Shown here piece by piece: positions 17,848 to 25,649 of a stretch of DNA of 64,000 bases. The notes beneath the pieces are model-generated. The model was not told the DNA's origin, made no database searches, and worked only from the letters and a program-made list of their open reading frames with translations. A program made the translations under genes and the position numbers. Position 1 is the first letter of the stretch; each line of letters opens with the position of its first letter. Where the stretch lies: assembly GCA_040389005.1 (NCBI GenBank), contig JAZKAS010000014.1, positions 1 through 64,000 on the forward strand, written 5' to 3'. The stretch is from JAGOUN01 sp040389005 (GTDB lineage: Bacteria > Pseudomonadota > Gammaproteobacteria > JAGOUN01).

Positions 17848-18650
17848 CAATTTTCTCCCATTAAATCAGTCGCATAATCTTTTGCAGGATAATGAAACGG
17901 CACAGGACCATCCGGCAATCCATTTAAGAATTGTCGAACTTGTGCATTGGCACTGTTGCGCAATTCATCGGGTTTACCTTGACCGATAATTTTTCCATCG
18001 GCTAATACAAACACGTAATCGACCAAATTAAACGTAATCTCAATATCATGCGAAACAATAATGCTGGTCATATTGGCGCTTTTATTCAGTAAGCGCATTA
18101 ATTTTACAATCATACCCACAGAAATTGGATCTTGTCCGGTAAACGGTTCATCATACATGATCAACTCAGGATCCATCGCAATCGCACGTGCAAGCGCAAC
18201 ACGACGCGCCATTCCACCCGATAAATCGCTTGGCATTAAATGACGCGCGCCGCGCAATCCAACCGCTTGCAACTTCATTAAAACGATATCACGAATAAAC
18301 GCTTCAGAAAGATCCGCACGCTCTCTTAAGGGATAAGCAATATTGTCAAACACTGATAAATTCGTAAACAAAGCATTGCTTTGAAATAACATGCCCATTT
18401 TTTTTCTGACCTGATATAAACGCGATCGTGAAAGAGTATTGATTTCATCATCATCTAAAAAAATACTGCCTTGATCGGGAGAAAGTTGACCGCTGATTAA
18501 ACGCAACAATGTTGTTTTACCTGTGCCACTGGGGCCCATAATGCCGACAATACTACCACGTGGCACATCTAAGCTTAAATCATCAAAAATCTTTCGTGAT
18601 CCTCGAGAAAAAGTAAGATGTTTAATTTGAACACAGGCCTGAGAACTCAT
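17847..18650 (-). CDS. mlaF: MlaF, ATPase of the Mla lipid transporter
   Basis: An ABC ATPase of 267 aa with Walker A GPSGTGKTT (residues about 39-47), Q-loop (GMLFQSNALFTNL), signature LSGGMARRVALARA, Walker B ELIMYDEPFTGQD and H-loop IVSHD. It is the first gene of mlaFEDCB and powers phospholipid movement between the membranes to keep outer-membrane asymmetry. About 140 bp of AT-rich DNA upstream separates it from the divergent small secreted protein gene and must hold its promoter. Confidence 0.95.
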   Translation of the reverse strand: MSSQACVQIKHLTFSRGSRKIFDDLSLDVPRGSIVGIMGPSGTGKTTLLRLISGQLSPDQGSIFLDDDEINTLSRSRLYQVRKKMGMLFQSNALFTNLSVFDNIAYPLRERADLSEAFIRDIVLMKLQAVGLRGARHLMPSDLSGGMARRVALARAIAMDPELIMYDEPFTGQDPISVGMIVKLMRLLNKSANMTSIIVSHDIEITFNLVDYVFVLADGKIIGQGKPDELRNSANAQVRQFLNGLPDGPVPFHYPAKDYATDLMGEN

Positions 18651-18739
18651 TCGTTTTTTTTCACAGTCAAATGAAATACATAGAACAGTTATAGCAATAA
18701 ACCCCTGCGCGAATCAACAAAATAATCTTCGCAAAACAA

Positions 18740-18767
18740 TTGATTGCATTAAAAAAACAACTATACT
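18740..18767 (+). promoter_or_regulatory. Sigma-70-type promoter for the 18813 gene
   Basis: TTGATT (18740-18745) and TATACT (18762-18767) are separated by 16 bp, about 45 bp before the start codon of the small secreted protein. Confidence 0.6.
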
Positions 18768-18812
18768 GAAATTATAAATTAATGATTAATGCAGCAAAAT
18801 GCGGAGTTTAAT

Positions 18813-19091
18813 ATGCTAAATAAAAGATTAATAGTCGCTTTCAGTGTTTCTATACTTGCTTTAGTCAGCGTGAACTCTTATGCCAAAGGTGCTAAATCAT
18901 GCCAGAATAAAGAGCACGATGAATTTTATTATTGTTGCTATGACAATAACACCTACAGCTGGTCAAGTGCTAACAAAAGTTGCCCTACGGGCGATACGGC
19001 ATCATTCGTTAAATATTGCCAAAATAGCACAGCAACGGAATGCGGCCCGAATTCCAGAGCAATTAAACCTAAAAAATTCAATAGTCTATAG
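18813..19091 (+). CDS. Small secreted cysteine-rich protein, unknown function
   Basis: I do not recognise this 92-aa protein. A signal peptide is clear (MLNKRLIVAFSVSILALVSV, ending NSYA). The mature part of about 68 aa has six cysteines (SCQ, YYCCY, SCP, YCQ, ECG), enough for three disulfide bonds in the periplasm or outside the cell. A longer ORF starts at 18789, but GGAG six bases before the ATG at 18813, with a signal peptide directly after it, decides this start. It has its own promoter and is followed after 68 bp by kdsD. Confidence 0.7.
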   Translation: MLNKRLIVAFSVSILALVSVNSYAKGAKSCQNKEHDEFYYCCYDNNTYSWSSANKSCPTGDTASFVKYCQNSTATECGPNSRAIKPKKFNSL

Positions 19092-19159
19092 TGTGTTTTT
19101 CATTTCTAGTATAATTGAGTTAGAATGCTTGTCTTTTAGGCAAGCATCTATCCAAAATA

Positions 19160-20140
19160 ATGAGAAAAGCAACTAATCTCGAAGTCATGACACTCGCTCA
19201 GCAAGTGTTTGAAACAGAAAGCCAAGCCCTTAGCTATGCTGCTAAGAAACTAGATGATCAATTCATTAAAGCGATCGATCTACTGCTAGAATGCAAAGGC
19301 CGCGTGGTTGTCACCGGCATGGGAAAATCTGGCCATATTGGGAAAAAAATTGCCGCAACACTTGCTAGCACGGGCACTCCTGCATTTTTTGTGCACCCTG
19401 GCGAAGCCAGCCATGGCGATTTAGGCATGATTACACGCGATGACGTTGTAATTACGATATCAAACTCCGGTGAAACCCAAGAAGTACTCGCGCTTTTGCC
19501 CATGCTAAAACGTTTTGATATTCATTTTATTGCGCTGACCGGAAAACCTGGATCAACACTTGCAAAAGCAGCGGATGCACACCTGGATGTTGGCGTTGAA
19601 AAAGAAGCATGCCCCTTAGGATTAGCACCGACTTCCAGCACCACCACCACCCTCGCAATGGGTGATGCATTAGCCGTTGCAGCGTTACAATGCCGTGGAT
19701 TTACCGCAGAAGATTTTGCTTTATCACATCCAGGCGGCGCATTGGGCAAACGCTTACTCATTCGTGTTGAGGATTTAATGCACACAGGCGACACACTTCC
19801 TATCGTTACACTTAATACATTATTGCCTGATGCTCTTAACGAAATGTCAGCTAAAACCTTTGGAATCACAGCGATTGTAGATGAAAATGGCACAATGTGC
19901 GGTGTTTTTTCAGACGGCGATATTCGACGCGCGATTGGAAAGCTTATCAACCCCAATAACGCCACCATGCAAGAAATTATGTCTGCCAAAGGCAAAACGA
20001 TCGCCCGTGATCAACTCGCCGCAGAAGCACTTGAATTGATGGAAAAATATAAGATTACGTCACTATTTATTATAGATGCAGATAAAAAACCTGTCGGGCT
20101 TGTGCATTTACATGATTTATTACGGGCAGGAATTACTTGA
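19160..20140 (+). CDS. kdsD: Arabinose-5-phosphate isomerase
   Basis: Converts ribulose 5-phosphate to arabinose 5-phosphate for Kdo synthesis. It has a SIS domain (GMGKSGHIGKKIAATLASTG, HGDLGMI, ISNSGETQE) and two C-terminal CBS domains (about residues 205-326). Strongly conserved segments include KEACPLGLAPTSSTTTTLAM and EDFALSHPGGALGK. Length 326 aa matches E. coli (328). It opens the LPS operon and overlaps lptC by one base. The kdsC phosphatase gene that normally comes next is absent here. Confidence 0.95.
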   Translation: MRKATNLEVMTLAQQVFETESQALSYAAKKLDDQFIKAIDLLLECKGRVVVTGMGKSGHIGKKIAATLASTGTPAFFVHPGEASHGDLGMITRDDVVITISNSGETQEVLALLPMLKRFDIHFIALTGKPGSTLAKAADAHLDVGVEKEACPLGLAPTSSTTTTLAMGDALAVAALQCRGFTAEDFALSHPGGALGKRLLIRVEDLMHTGDTLPIVTLNTLLPDALNEMSAKTFGITAIVDENGTMCGVFSDGDIRRAIGKLINPNNATMQEIMSAKGKTIARDQLAAEALELMEKYKITSLFIIDADKKPVGLVHLHDLLRAGIT

Positions 20141-20733
20141 TGCCTTTAACCCATTTGATCAAAGAACGCTCGCCGCTGCTTTCCAATGGATTGCTGCTCA
20201 TGCTCGCAGCCCTCACCGGCGGTTTACTTTGGAGCATGCTCACACCGCCTCATGGAGAGATCTCCCCTATCGCCGATGATTACGACGCTTTTGCAATTGA
20301 CGTAGTTTCGACTCAATTTTCAGACAAAGGCGTCAAACGCTATGAGCTTTCAGCGCCGCGCTTGAATCATTACAAAAGCAACAATCAAACACATGTCGAT
20401 AATCCTGTGCTTTATTTATACAGTCCTAATCAAGAAAATTGGTTAGTCACGGCCGAGTATGCAACCGCCATTCACGGCAAACAGGTGATCGAGTTCGTAA
20501 AAAATGTCGATATTTCTGGCGCTGGCACTAGCGCTCATAAAAATACGCAATTATTAACCGAAAAAATTAATTATTATCCCGATAAAAATAGTGCCAACAC
20601 TCCCTTACCAGTGACTATTGTGCAACCCGGCTCCACTATTCATGCAATAGGGATGGACGTCGCCTTCAATGCAGGTACAATTACGTTATTATCTAAGATT
20701 CGAGGAAGCTACAATCCCAATGTTTATTCGTAA
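20140..20733 (+). CDS. lptC: LptC, LPS export bitopic protein
   Basis: LptC passes LPS from LptB2FG to LptA in the periplasm. One N-terminal membrane helix (LLSNGLLLMLAALTGGLLWS) is followed by a beta-jellyroll domain with the typical FSDKGVKRYELSAPRLNHY segment. Length is 197 aa. ATG at 20140 overlaps the kdsD stop (TGATG) with AGGA eight bases upstream. The upstream TTG is less likely. Sequence similarity is weak, as usual for LptC, and position between kdsD and lptA supports it. Confidence 0.88.
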   Translation: MPLTHLIKERSPLLSNGLLLMLAALTGGLLWSMLTPPHGEISPIADDYDAFAIDVVSTQFSDKGVKRYELSAPRLNHYKSNNQTHVDNPVLYLYSPNQENWLVTAEYATAIHGKQVIEFVKNVDISGAGTSAHKNTQLLTEKINYYPDKNSANTPLPVTIVQPGSTIHAIGMDVAFNAGTITLLSKIRGSYNPNVYS

Positions 20734-21223
20734 TTGCCTTTTATGCTTGGCCAGTTTTCTACTGAGCAGCCCATCGATAGCCTTACCTGATGACAAAGAG
20801 AAACCTTTGCAAGTCGTCTCAGACAACGTTATTGTCAACTACGCGGAAGGGATTACGACACTACAAGGTGAAGTCCGTGTTACACAAGGCAGTACAACGC
20901 TCAATGGCAATAAAGTCATCATTTACACCAATAAACAACGACAACTTATTAAGTTAATTGCGTATGGCGACTCGAATCAACAAGCCCGTTATGAAACTTT
21001 ACCGACATTAAAAAGCTCCCCATTTACCGCAACAGCGAATACAATTACGTATATGGGACTCGAAAAACTAGCGATTTTTGAAGGGGAAGCTCATGCAACC
21101 GATGGCATTAACCAGTTTGATGGTCCAAAATTTAAATATTGGACTGAAAAACAAGAAGTAGTGACTGAAAAGGTCGCAAATCAACGATCAACGATTATTA
21201 TTTATCCAGGATCAAATCATTAA
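20720..21223 (+). CDS. lptA: LptA, periplasmic LPS bridge protein
   Basis: LptA forms the periplasmic bridge for LPS. A signal peptide (MFIRNCLLCLASFLLSSPSI, then ALPDD) precedes the OstA-like repeat domain (VVSDNVIVNYAEGITTLQGE, GNKVIIYTN, GEAHATDG). The ORF can be extended to 20669, but the extension has no signal character. ATG at 20720 is preceded by GAGGAAG and gives a perfect signal peptide, so I use it. It overlaps lptC by 14 bases. Length is 167 aa, near E. coli (185). Confidence 0.9.
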   Translation: MFIRNCLLCLASFLLSSPSIALPDDKEKPLQVVSDNVIVNYAEGITTLQGEVRVTQGSTTLNGNKVIIYTNKQRQLIKLIAYGDSNQQARYETLPTLKSSPFTATANTITYMGLEKLAIFEGEAHATDGINQFDGPKFKYWTEKQEVVTEKVANQRSTIIIYPGSNH

Positions 21224-21224
21224 T

Positions 21225-21992
21225 ATGACCACCAATACTTTACAGGCGCATACATTGGCCGCATTTGATCTCCATAAAAGCTATAAAAGCAAAGAGGTGG
21301 TTAAAGGTATTTCTGTTTCACTGACTAATGGCGAAATCGTCGGGTTACTCGGCCCGAACGGCGCAGGAAAAACGACCTTATTTTATATGATCGTCGGGCT
21401 TGTTAAACCCAATGCAGGCCGTATTCAACTCGATCAACGCGATATCACCGATTCTCCAATTCATGAACGCGCACGCCTAGGCATTGGTTATTTACCGCAA
21501 GAAGCCTCTATTTTCCGCAAACTCACGACAGAACAAAACATTTTAGCAGTTTTAGAACTTCGCAAAGAATTAAACACGACTCAGCGCAAAAATAAACTAG
21601 AGCAGCTACTCGAAGAATTTCATATTACTCATATACGACATTCGAAAGGCATTAGCCTCTCGGGCGGAGAACGTCGCCGCGTTGAAATTGCACGCTCCGT
21701 CGCACTTGAACCCAAATTTATTTTACTCGATGAGCCTTTTGCCGGAATCGACCCTATTTCCGTAGTCGATATTAAGCACATCATTAACCAACTTGCAGAA
21801 AAAAATATCGGCATTCTTATTACCGATCATAATGTCCGCGAAACACTAGACATTTGCCAAAGAGGGTATATTGTAAGTGAAGGAAAGATTTTATATGAAG
21901 GCACTTCGTCACAAATATTGAATAACCAACAAGTGCGCGATGTTTATTTAGGGCATGGATTTTCTTACACTACTACAGGAGAGGATGAATGA
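21225..21992 (+). CDS. lptB: LptB, ATPase of the LPS exporter
   Basis: The ATPase that powers LPS extraction with LptFG. It has Walker A GPNGAGKTTLFYMIVG, Q-loop YLPQEASIFRKLT, signature LSGGERRRVEIAR, Walker B FILLDEPFAGIDP and H-loop ITDHNVRET, all highly typical of LptB. It has 255 aa with a slightly longer N-terminus. It overlaps hpf by four bases (ATGA). The rpoN gene that follows lptB in most gammaproteobacteria is missing. Confidence 0.97.
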   Translation: MTTNTLQAHTLAAFDLHKSYKSKEVVKGISVSLTNGEIVGLLGPNGAGKTTLFYMIVGLVKPNAGRIQLDQRDITDSPIHERARLGIGYLPQEASIFRKLTTEQNILAVLELRKELNTTQRKNKLEQLLEEFHITHIRHSKGISLSGGERRRVEIARSVALEPKFILLDEPFAGIDPISVVDIKHIINQLAEKNIGILITDHNVRETLDICQRGYIVSEGKILYEGTSSQILNNQQVRDVYLGHGFSYTTTGEDE

Positions 21993-22324
21993 ATATTAAT
22001 TATACTTGGCGTAAAGCAGATAAATCTGAAGTCATCGAAAATTTCTTGAATGAGAAACTCAATAAATTAGAAAAACACGCTGATCATGTCAGTCAAATTC
22101 ATGTAGTCTTTGAAACACATGGTAAACAAGAACATTCTATTAAAATCACAGCACATCTTGCTGGCGCAGAAATTAATGCGCACTCTTCTGAAGAAGATTT
22201 CTACAAAGCAATCGATGCAGTGGTACATAAATTGATTCATCAAGTTGAAAAACACAAATCAAAAATAACCGATCATCGCCATCATCACCATGATTGCGAT
22301 CACGACCATGGCCATGAAGAATAA
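21989..22324 (+). CDS. hpf: Ribosome hibernation promoting factor, short form, with His-rich tail
   Basis: A 111-aa protein of the HPF/YfiA family that binds the 30S subunit in stationary phase. The beta-alpha-beta-beta-beta-alpha pattern is visible (NINYTWRKADKSEVIENFLN, HVVFETHGKQEHSIKITA, EDFYKAIDAVVHKLIHQVEK). The last 17 or so residues are extremely histidine- and aspartate-rich (HRHHHHDCDHDHGHEE), a likely metal-binding tail not present in E. coli Hpf. Overlap with lptB and a 3-bp gap to hprK indicate one transcript. Confidence 0.92.
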   Translation: MNINYTWRKADKSEVIENFLNEKLNKLEKHADHVSQIHVVFETHGKQEHSIKITAHLAGAEINAHSSEEDFYKAIDAVVHKLIHQVEKHKSKITDHRHHHHDCDHDHGHEE

Positions 22325-22327
22325 ATA

Positions 22328-22879
22328 ATGATGCAATCTTCTGTTTCGCTACACGGTGTTTATATGGATATTTTTGGCGTCGGCGTTTTTCTCACCGGCG
22401 CCAGCGGTATTGGTAAAAGTGAAATAGCCTTAGGGCTTATCAGCCGCGGCCACCGATTAATTGCTGATGATTCTGCTGAATTTTATCTCCACGCCAAAGA
22501 TGGCGCTCAGGTCGTCTTTGGAAAATGCCATGAAATGCTAAAAGATTTTTTAGAAGTGCGTGGATTAGGCGTCATTAATATTAAAAAAATGTTCGGTGAT
22601 AATGCCATTAAAGATCACGCAGAATTACAACTTGTCACGCAGTTGATTGACTTGAAAGATGAGGAAATTAAAAATAGCGATCGTCTTCATGGCATGCATA
22701 GCCACATGCCTATTTTAAATAAAGAAATTGCGCACGTAGTTATCCCCGTTGCAGCAGGTAGAAACCTTTCTGTATTGATCGAAACAGCGGTTCGAAATCA
22801 TCGTTTGCGCATGAGTGGCTATGATGCAGCAAAAGATTTCATTGATCGACAACATATTCTTCTAGGGCATCAGTCATGA
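22328..22879 (+). CDS. hprK: HPr kinase/phosphorylase, catalytic domain only
   Basis: Phosphorylates and dephosphorylates the regulatory serine of HPr. The 183-aa protein equals the C-terminal catalytic domain of full-length HprK. It has the P-loop GASGIGKSE (residues 24-32) followed by GHRLIADDSAEF, the signature LEVRGLGVINIKKMFG, and a C-terminal VIPVAAGRNLSVLIETAVRN. The N-terminal domain of about 130 aa is absent, as in the short alphaproteobacterial forms. Its neighbours, EIIA(Man) and an HPr with a serine at position 46, fit a regulatory phosphotransfer module. The preferred of two adjacent ATGs is uncertain. Confidence 0.88.
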   Translation: MMQSSVSLHGVYMDIFGVGVFLTGASGIGKSEIALGLISRGHRLIADDSAEFYLHAKDGAQVVFGKCHEMLKDFLEVRGLGVINIKKMFGDNAIKDHAELQLVTQLIDLKDEEIKNSDRLHGMHSHMPILNKEIAHVVIPVAAGRNLSVLIETAVRNHRLRMSGYDAAKDFIDRQHILLGHQS

Positions 22880-23280
22880 TCGTGATTATTACACACGCGC
22901 CAACTGGCAGCAGCTTAGTTTCTGCGTTACATGATATTCTACCGAATGATATCACAAAAAATATCGTGACCATTGACGTGCATATTCACGATAACAAAGA
23001 TGAAAAAATTCTTGAAGCACAACAACTGATTAAGCAACACGCCACTGACGAAGTGTTAATTTTTACCGATATTGTTGGTTCAACGCCGTATCACATTGCA
23101 CGACAAACACTTTTAGCGACCACAGAGCACTCCTGTGTCGTTGTTTCGGGCGTTAGCTTACCTATGTTAATTAAAGCCGCAAATTATCGCGCCCTTTCAC
23201 TGAAAGATTGGGTTACACAATTAATGAAATGTGCTTTAACTTGGGTACAAGCTGAATTCCCTCCCACACCTACTCATTAA
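22876..23280 (+). CDS. PTS EIIA component, mannose family
   Basis: A 134-aa cytoplasmic protein with the EIIA(Man) fold. The phospho-accepting histidine is His7 in IITHAPTGSSLV, and the second motif TDIVGSTPYHIARQ matches D.(PG)GSTP. In many proteobacteria lacking sugar PTS this protein receives phosphate from HPr and acts in regulation. It overlaps hprK by four bases and precedes HPr by 20 bp. No EIIB or EIIC is present nearby. Confidence 0.88.
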   Translation: MIVIITHAPTGSSLVSALHDILPNDITKNIVTIDVHIHDNKDEKILEAQQLIKQHATDEVLIFTDIVGSTPYHIARQTLLATTEHSCVVVSGVSLPMLIKAANYRALSLKDWVTQLMKCALTWVQAEFPPTPTH

Positions 23281-23300
23281 CTTTTTTACTGGAAAAAAAT

Positions 23301-23570
23301 ATGATCGAACGTTCTGTCACTATCATTAATAAACTGGGCTTGCACGCGCGCGCGTCATCTAAATTCGTTTCACTGGCTTCAAAATTTCATAGCCAAATTG
23401 AAATCAGTCGCGGCACGAAAATTGTCAATGCAAAAAGCATTATGGGCGTAATGATGCTCGCCGCCGCAAAAGGTGCAGAACTCACTTTAAAAATTGAGGG
23501 CGATGATGAAACACAAGCAATAGAAGCCCTCATCAAACTGATTGAAAATCGATTTGATGAGGCAGAATGA
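23301..23570 (+). CDS. ptsH: Phosphocarrier protein HPr
   Basis: An 89-aa HPr with the phospho-histidine His15 in NKLGLHARASSKFV and the regulatory serine Ser46 in AKSIMGVMML. It is the likely substrate of both the HprK encoded two genes upstream and an enzyme I encoded outside this window. It is the last gene of the kdsD-to-ptsH run. No ptsI follows, and the next 218 bp contain no gene. Confidence 0.95.
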   Translation: MIERSVTIINKLGLHARASSKFVSLASKFHSQIEISRGTKIVNAKSIMGVMMLAAAKGAELTLKIEGDDETQAIEALIKLIENRFDEAE

Positions 23571-23679
23571 TCGAGTATAATTATGGCGCTTTTGCAGCTA
23601 ACTCAGCCACATTGAAGACGTTCAAGGAACAAATGTTACATCTGACGCACTAAAAATAATAATTAATGGCGCAAAAAAC

Positions 23680-23705
23680 CAATCTACTTCGACCCCGTTG
23701 ATCTA
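23680..23705. repeat. Degenerate GACCCC (REP-like) repeat upstream of carrier-like gene
   Basis: CAATCTACTTCGACCCCGTT then GATC resembles the reverse complement of the 10532-10559 copy (AATTTACTCCGACCCCATT then GATT). It lies in the 218-bp gap after ptsH, in which I see nothing else clear. Confidence 0.45.
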
Positions 23706-23788
23706 TATCGAGTACAGTATTTTTACCGTATTCACATTCTCTTGAATCCCTATAGCATACAAACTTATTTAGAGACAAGAGATTAATC

Positions 23789-24715
23789 ATGTATAAATTA
23801 AACCACGATTTCACTACCTCGAAAGAACAAAAGCAACATTTCGGTCATTATCGTTCACTGACTTCAATCGCAGCCGGTGGGTCTGCTAATATTATTGCTA
23901 TTCCGCTTTCTGTTATTTTTGTGCAAGTCGTTAAAGCAGCCAGCATAGAAATTCCGCTCACTTTTTCTTTTATAAAAAATCTTTATGCCAACATGTTTAA
24001 AAATTTATATCACCACCCTGAAACTGTTTTTAGAGGCGGTTTAGCGAGAACGGGGCAAAAAATTACAACCACGCTGACCAATGATGCTCTTTCATACTAT
24101 ATCGATATTCCAAAGAATTCATCTGAATTAGAAAAATTAGGCCTTATGATGCTACGCTCTGGCGCGAGCGGATTAATTTGCTCGCCCATATCCAACATAT
24201 TTAAAATACTTCAAACCAACAAAATTGATGGCAAGGATTACTTTAAAACCGTACAACGCGTGTCATCGCATCCTAATAAATATAAATATTTAATTACTAA
24301 TACAATGCCCTTTGGCGCACAAGAATTTCTACGCTGTTCCATATTTTTTGGCGTTAATCAATTTATACGAGAAAAAATGAAGATTTATGAAAGAGAATCT
24401 ATCTATGAAAAATTTATGATTTGTCTTTTTTCAGCTACGATCACAGCCACATTTGAGAGCATGGTAGGCATGATCTTAGAGCCGCCCATTATTTTACACA
24501 GCACAAAAAACGAAAAGCCTCCAGAAAAATTTGGTCGAGAATATCTGAACTATTATGGAAAATTATTTAAAGATACAAAATTAAATACGCCGAAAAGAAT
24601 AATACCTGTATATGGTGTTTTAATGCTAAAGAACTTTACGGCCAACTTGATGTTCACCTGCGCCGACACCACCGGGAAACAAATGGAGTTTAATGCAAAA
24701 AAAAATAAATTATAA
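23789..24715 (+). CDS. Mitochondrial-carrier-like membrane protein (candidate effector)
   Basis: The 308-aa protein has the length and a threefold layout resembling eukaryotic SLC25 carriers. Repeat 1: small-residue helix SIAAGGSANIIAIPLSVIF (about residues 26-44) and then FRGGLARTGQKITTTLTNDA. Repeat 2: MLRSGASGLICSPISNIFKI (about 121-140) and then NTMPFGAQEFLRCSIFFGVN. Repeat 3: ATFESMVGMILEPPIILHST and then VYGVLMLKNFTANLMFT. The helix-breaking prolines of the P-x-[DE]-x-x-[KR] signatures appear conserved, but the charged residues are replaced (PLSVIF, PISNIF). Legionella LncP is a known secreted bacterial example. No bacterial signal peptide is seen. The family call is by pattern only. 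The 3' end overlaps the next gene tail to tail. Confidence 0.55.
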   Translation: MYKLNHDFTTSKEQKQHFGHYRSLTSIAAGGSANIIAIPLSVIFVQVVKAASIEIPLTFSFIKNLYANMFKNLYHHPETVFRGGLARTGQKITTTLTNDALSYYIDIPKNSSELEKLGLMMLRSGASGLICSPISNIFKILQTNKIDGKDYFKTVQRVSSHPNKYKYLITNTMPFGAQEFLRCSIFFGVNQFIREKMKIYERESIYEKFMICLFSATITATFESMVGMILEPPIILHSTKNEKPPEKFGREYLNYYGKLFKDTKLNTPKRIIPVYGVLMLKNFTANLMFTCADTTGKQMEFNAKKNKL

Positions 24716-25070
24716 AAATAATTTTTAAAGCACTCAAAAACTGGCTGATATCTTCTGAATACATAGTTGCATGATGAAATAGGCGGCTATACATAGAAAT
24801 CACTGCCGGCTTGAGCATTTGCTCAATGATGCTCTTTGTTATATTCACTAACTTTTCATGCGTCAAATCACATGAATAGCAAGACTTTAAACAGAGCTTG
24901 CCAGAATCAACTGGGATTTCTTCAATTTCTTTAATAAAAAAATCTGCATCAAACTCTTTCGGAGCATTAATGTCAGCTATACCCATTACACTTGAAGATG
25001 CGAACTTTGCACCATTCAAAACTTTAAAAATATTAATGCCTTGACCCCAAGTCTTTATCTGATTTTTCAC
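24690..25070 (-). CDS. Hypothetical protein or gene remnant
   Basis: I do not recognise this 126-aa ORF. The centre (EFDADFFIKEIEEIPVDSGK, CYSCDLTHEKLVNITKSIIE) looks like real soluble protein and the last 15 residues are hydrophobic. Its 5' end runs into the SnoaL-like gene (38-base overlap, same strand) across the GACCCC sequence at 25033-25053, and no good Shine-Dalgarno precedes the start. It may be the C-terminal remnant of a larger gene cut by a repeat insertion. The 3' end overlaps the carrier-like gene by 26 bases. Confidence 0.35.
   Translation of the reverse strand: MKNQIKTWGQGINIFKVLNGAKFASSSVMGIADINAPKEFDADFFIKEIEEIPVDSGKLCLKSCYSCDLTHEKLVNITKSIIEQMLKPAVISMYSRLFHHATMYSEDISQFLSALKIIFIIYFFLH
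25033..25053. repeat. Possible GACCCC (REP-like) sequence at gene junction
   Basis: TTAATGCCTTGACCCCAAGT shares the TGACCCC core with the arms at 9012-9248. It encodes the final residues (LGSRH) and stop of the SnoaL-like gene. The match is short, so this is tentative. Confidence 0.3.
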
Positions 25071-25434
25071 CTTGAATGAGATGAGTTAGCTCATCACAAA
25101 GAATAATCTTATTGTTTTTAATTTGCATTAATGCATTAACTTGAGCCTCAATATGGCTACCATCATTTTTAATAGCTTTCACGTTGTGAACAGTTGCCAC
25201 TTTGTCGCCTTCTACTATGATATGTTTAAAGGTAACTTTGGCGGATTTTATGGTAGCCATTAACGTTTTCATATGTTTAACAAAATGATCATAATCAAGA
25301 ACTTTTCCATCAACATACTGAATATACTCTTTAGAAAAATATCGAGCACAAGTTGCTTCGCTGACTTCTCTTTCTTCAATAAGAGTAACGAAAATTTCTT
25401 TAATGAATTTTTTTACTTCATCAGGCGACATCAT
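25033..25434 (-). CDS. SnoaL/NTF2-like domain protein
   Basis: A 133-aa cytoplasmic protein with the cone-shaped SnoaL/NTF2 pattern: an N-terminal helix pair (DEVKKFIKEIFVTLIEEREV), YFSKEYIQYVDGKVLDYDHF, then long strands (AKVTFKHIIVEGDKVATVHN, EAQVNALMQIKNNKIILCDE). Members are isomerases, cyclases or simple ligand binders, so no substrate can be named. The C-terminus after the domain is formed by a short repeat-like sequence and may not be the original. It is a stand-alone gene between two accessory ORFs and pmbA. Confidence 0.7.
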   Translation of the reverse strand: MMSPDEVKKFIKEIFVTLIEEREVSEATCARYFSKEYIQYVDGKVLDYDHFVKHMKTLMATIKSAKVTFKHIIVEGDKVATVHNVKAIKNDGSHIEAQVNALMQIKNNKIILCDELTHLIQGEKSDKDLGSRH

Positions 25435-25649
25435 TGATTTTCTCCAATAGATAAAAATTGATTATACATGATCACGATAAACATACAGGCGAATGTAGAA
25501 TTTGAAAATTACGTGTTAACAAGATAGGAGCGCTGCTCTTTGGATAAAAATTCTTTCATGTGGTGCTTTATAAAGCATGTGCCATTTAAAATCAATCGCT
25601 TATTGTCGCAGGTTCAATGGCGAATGGTATTATGCTTAATTGCAAATAT

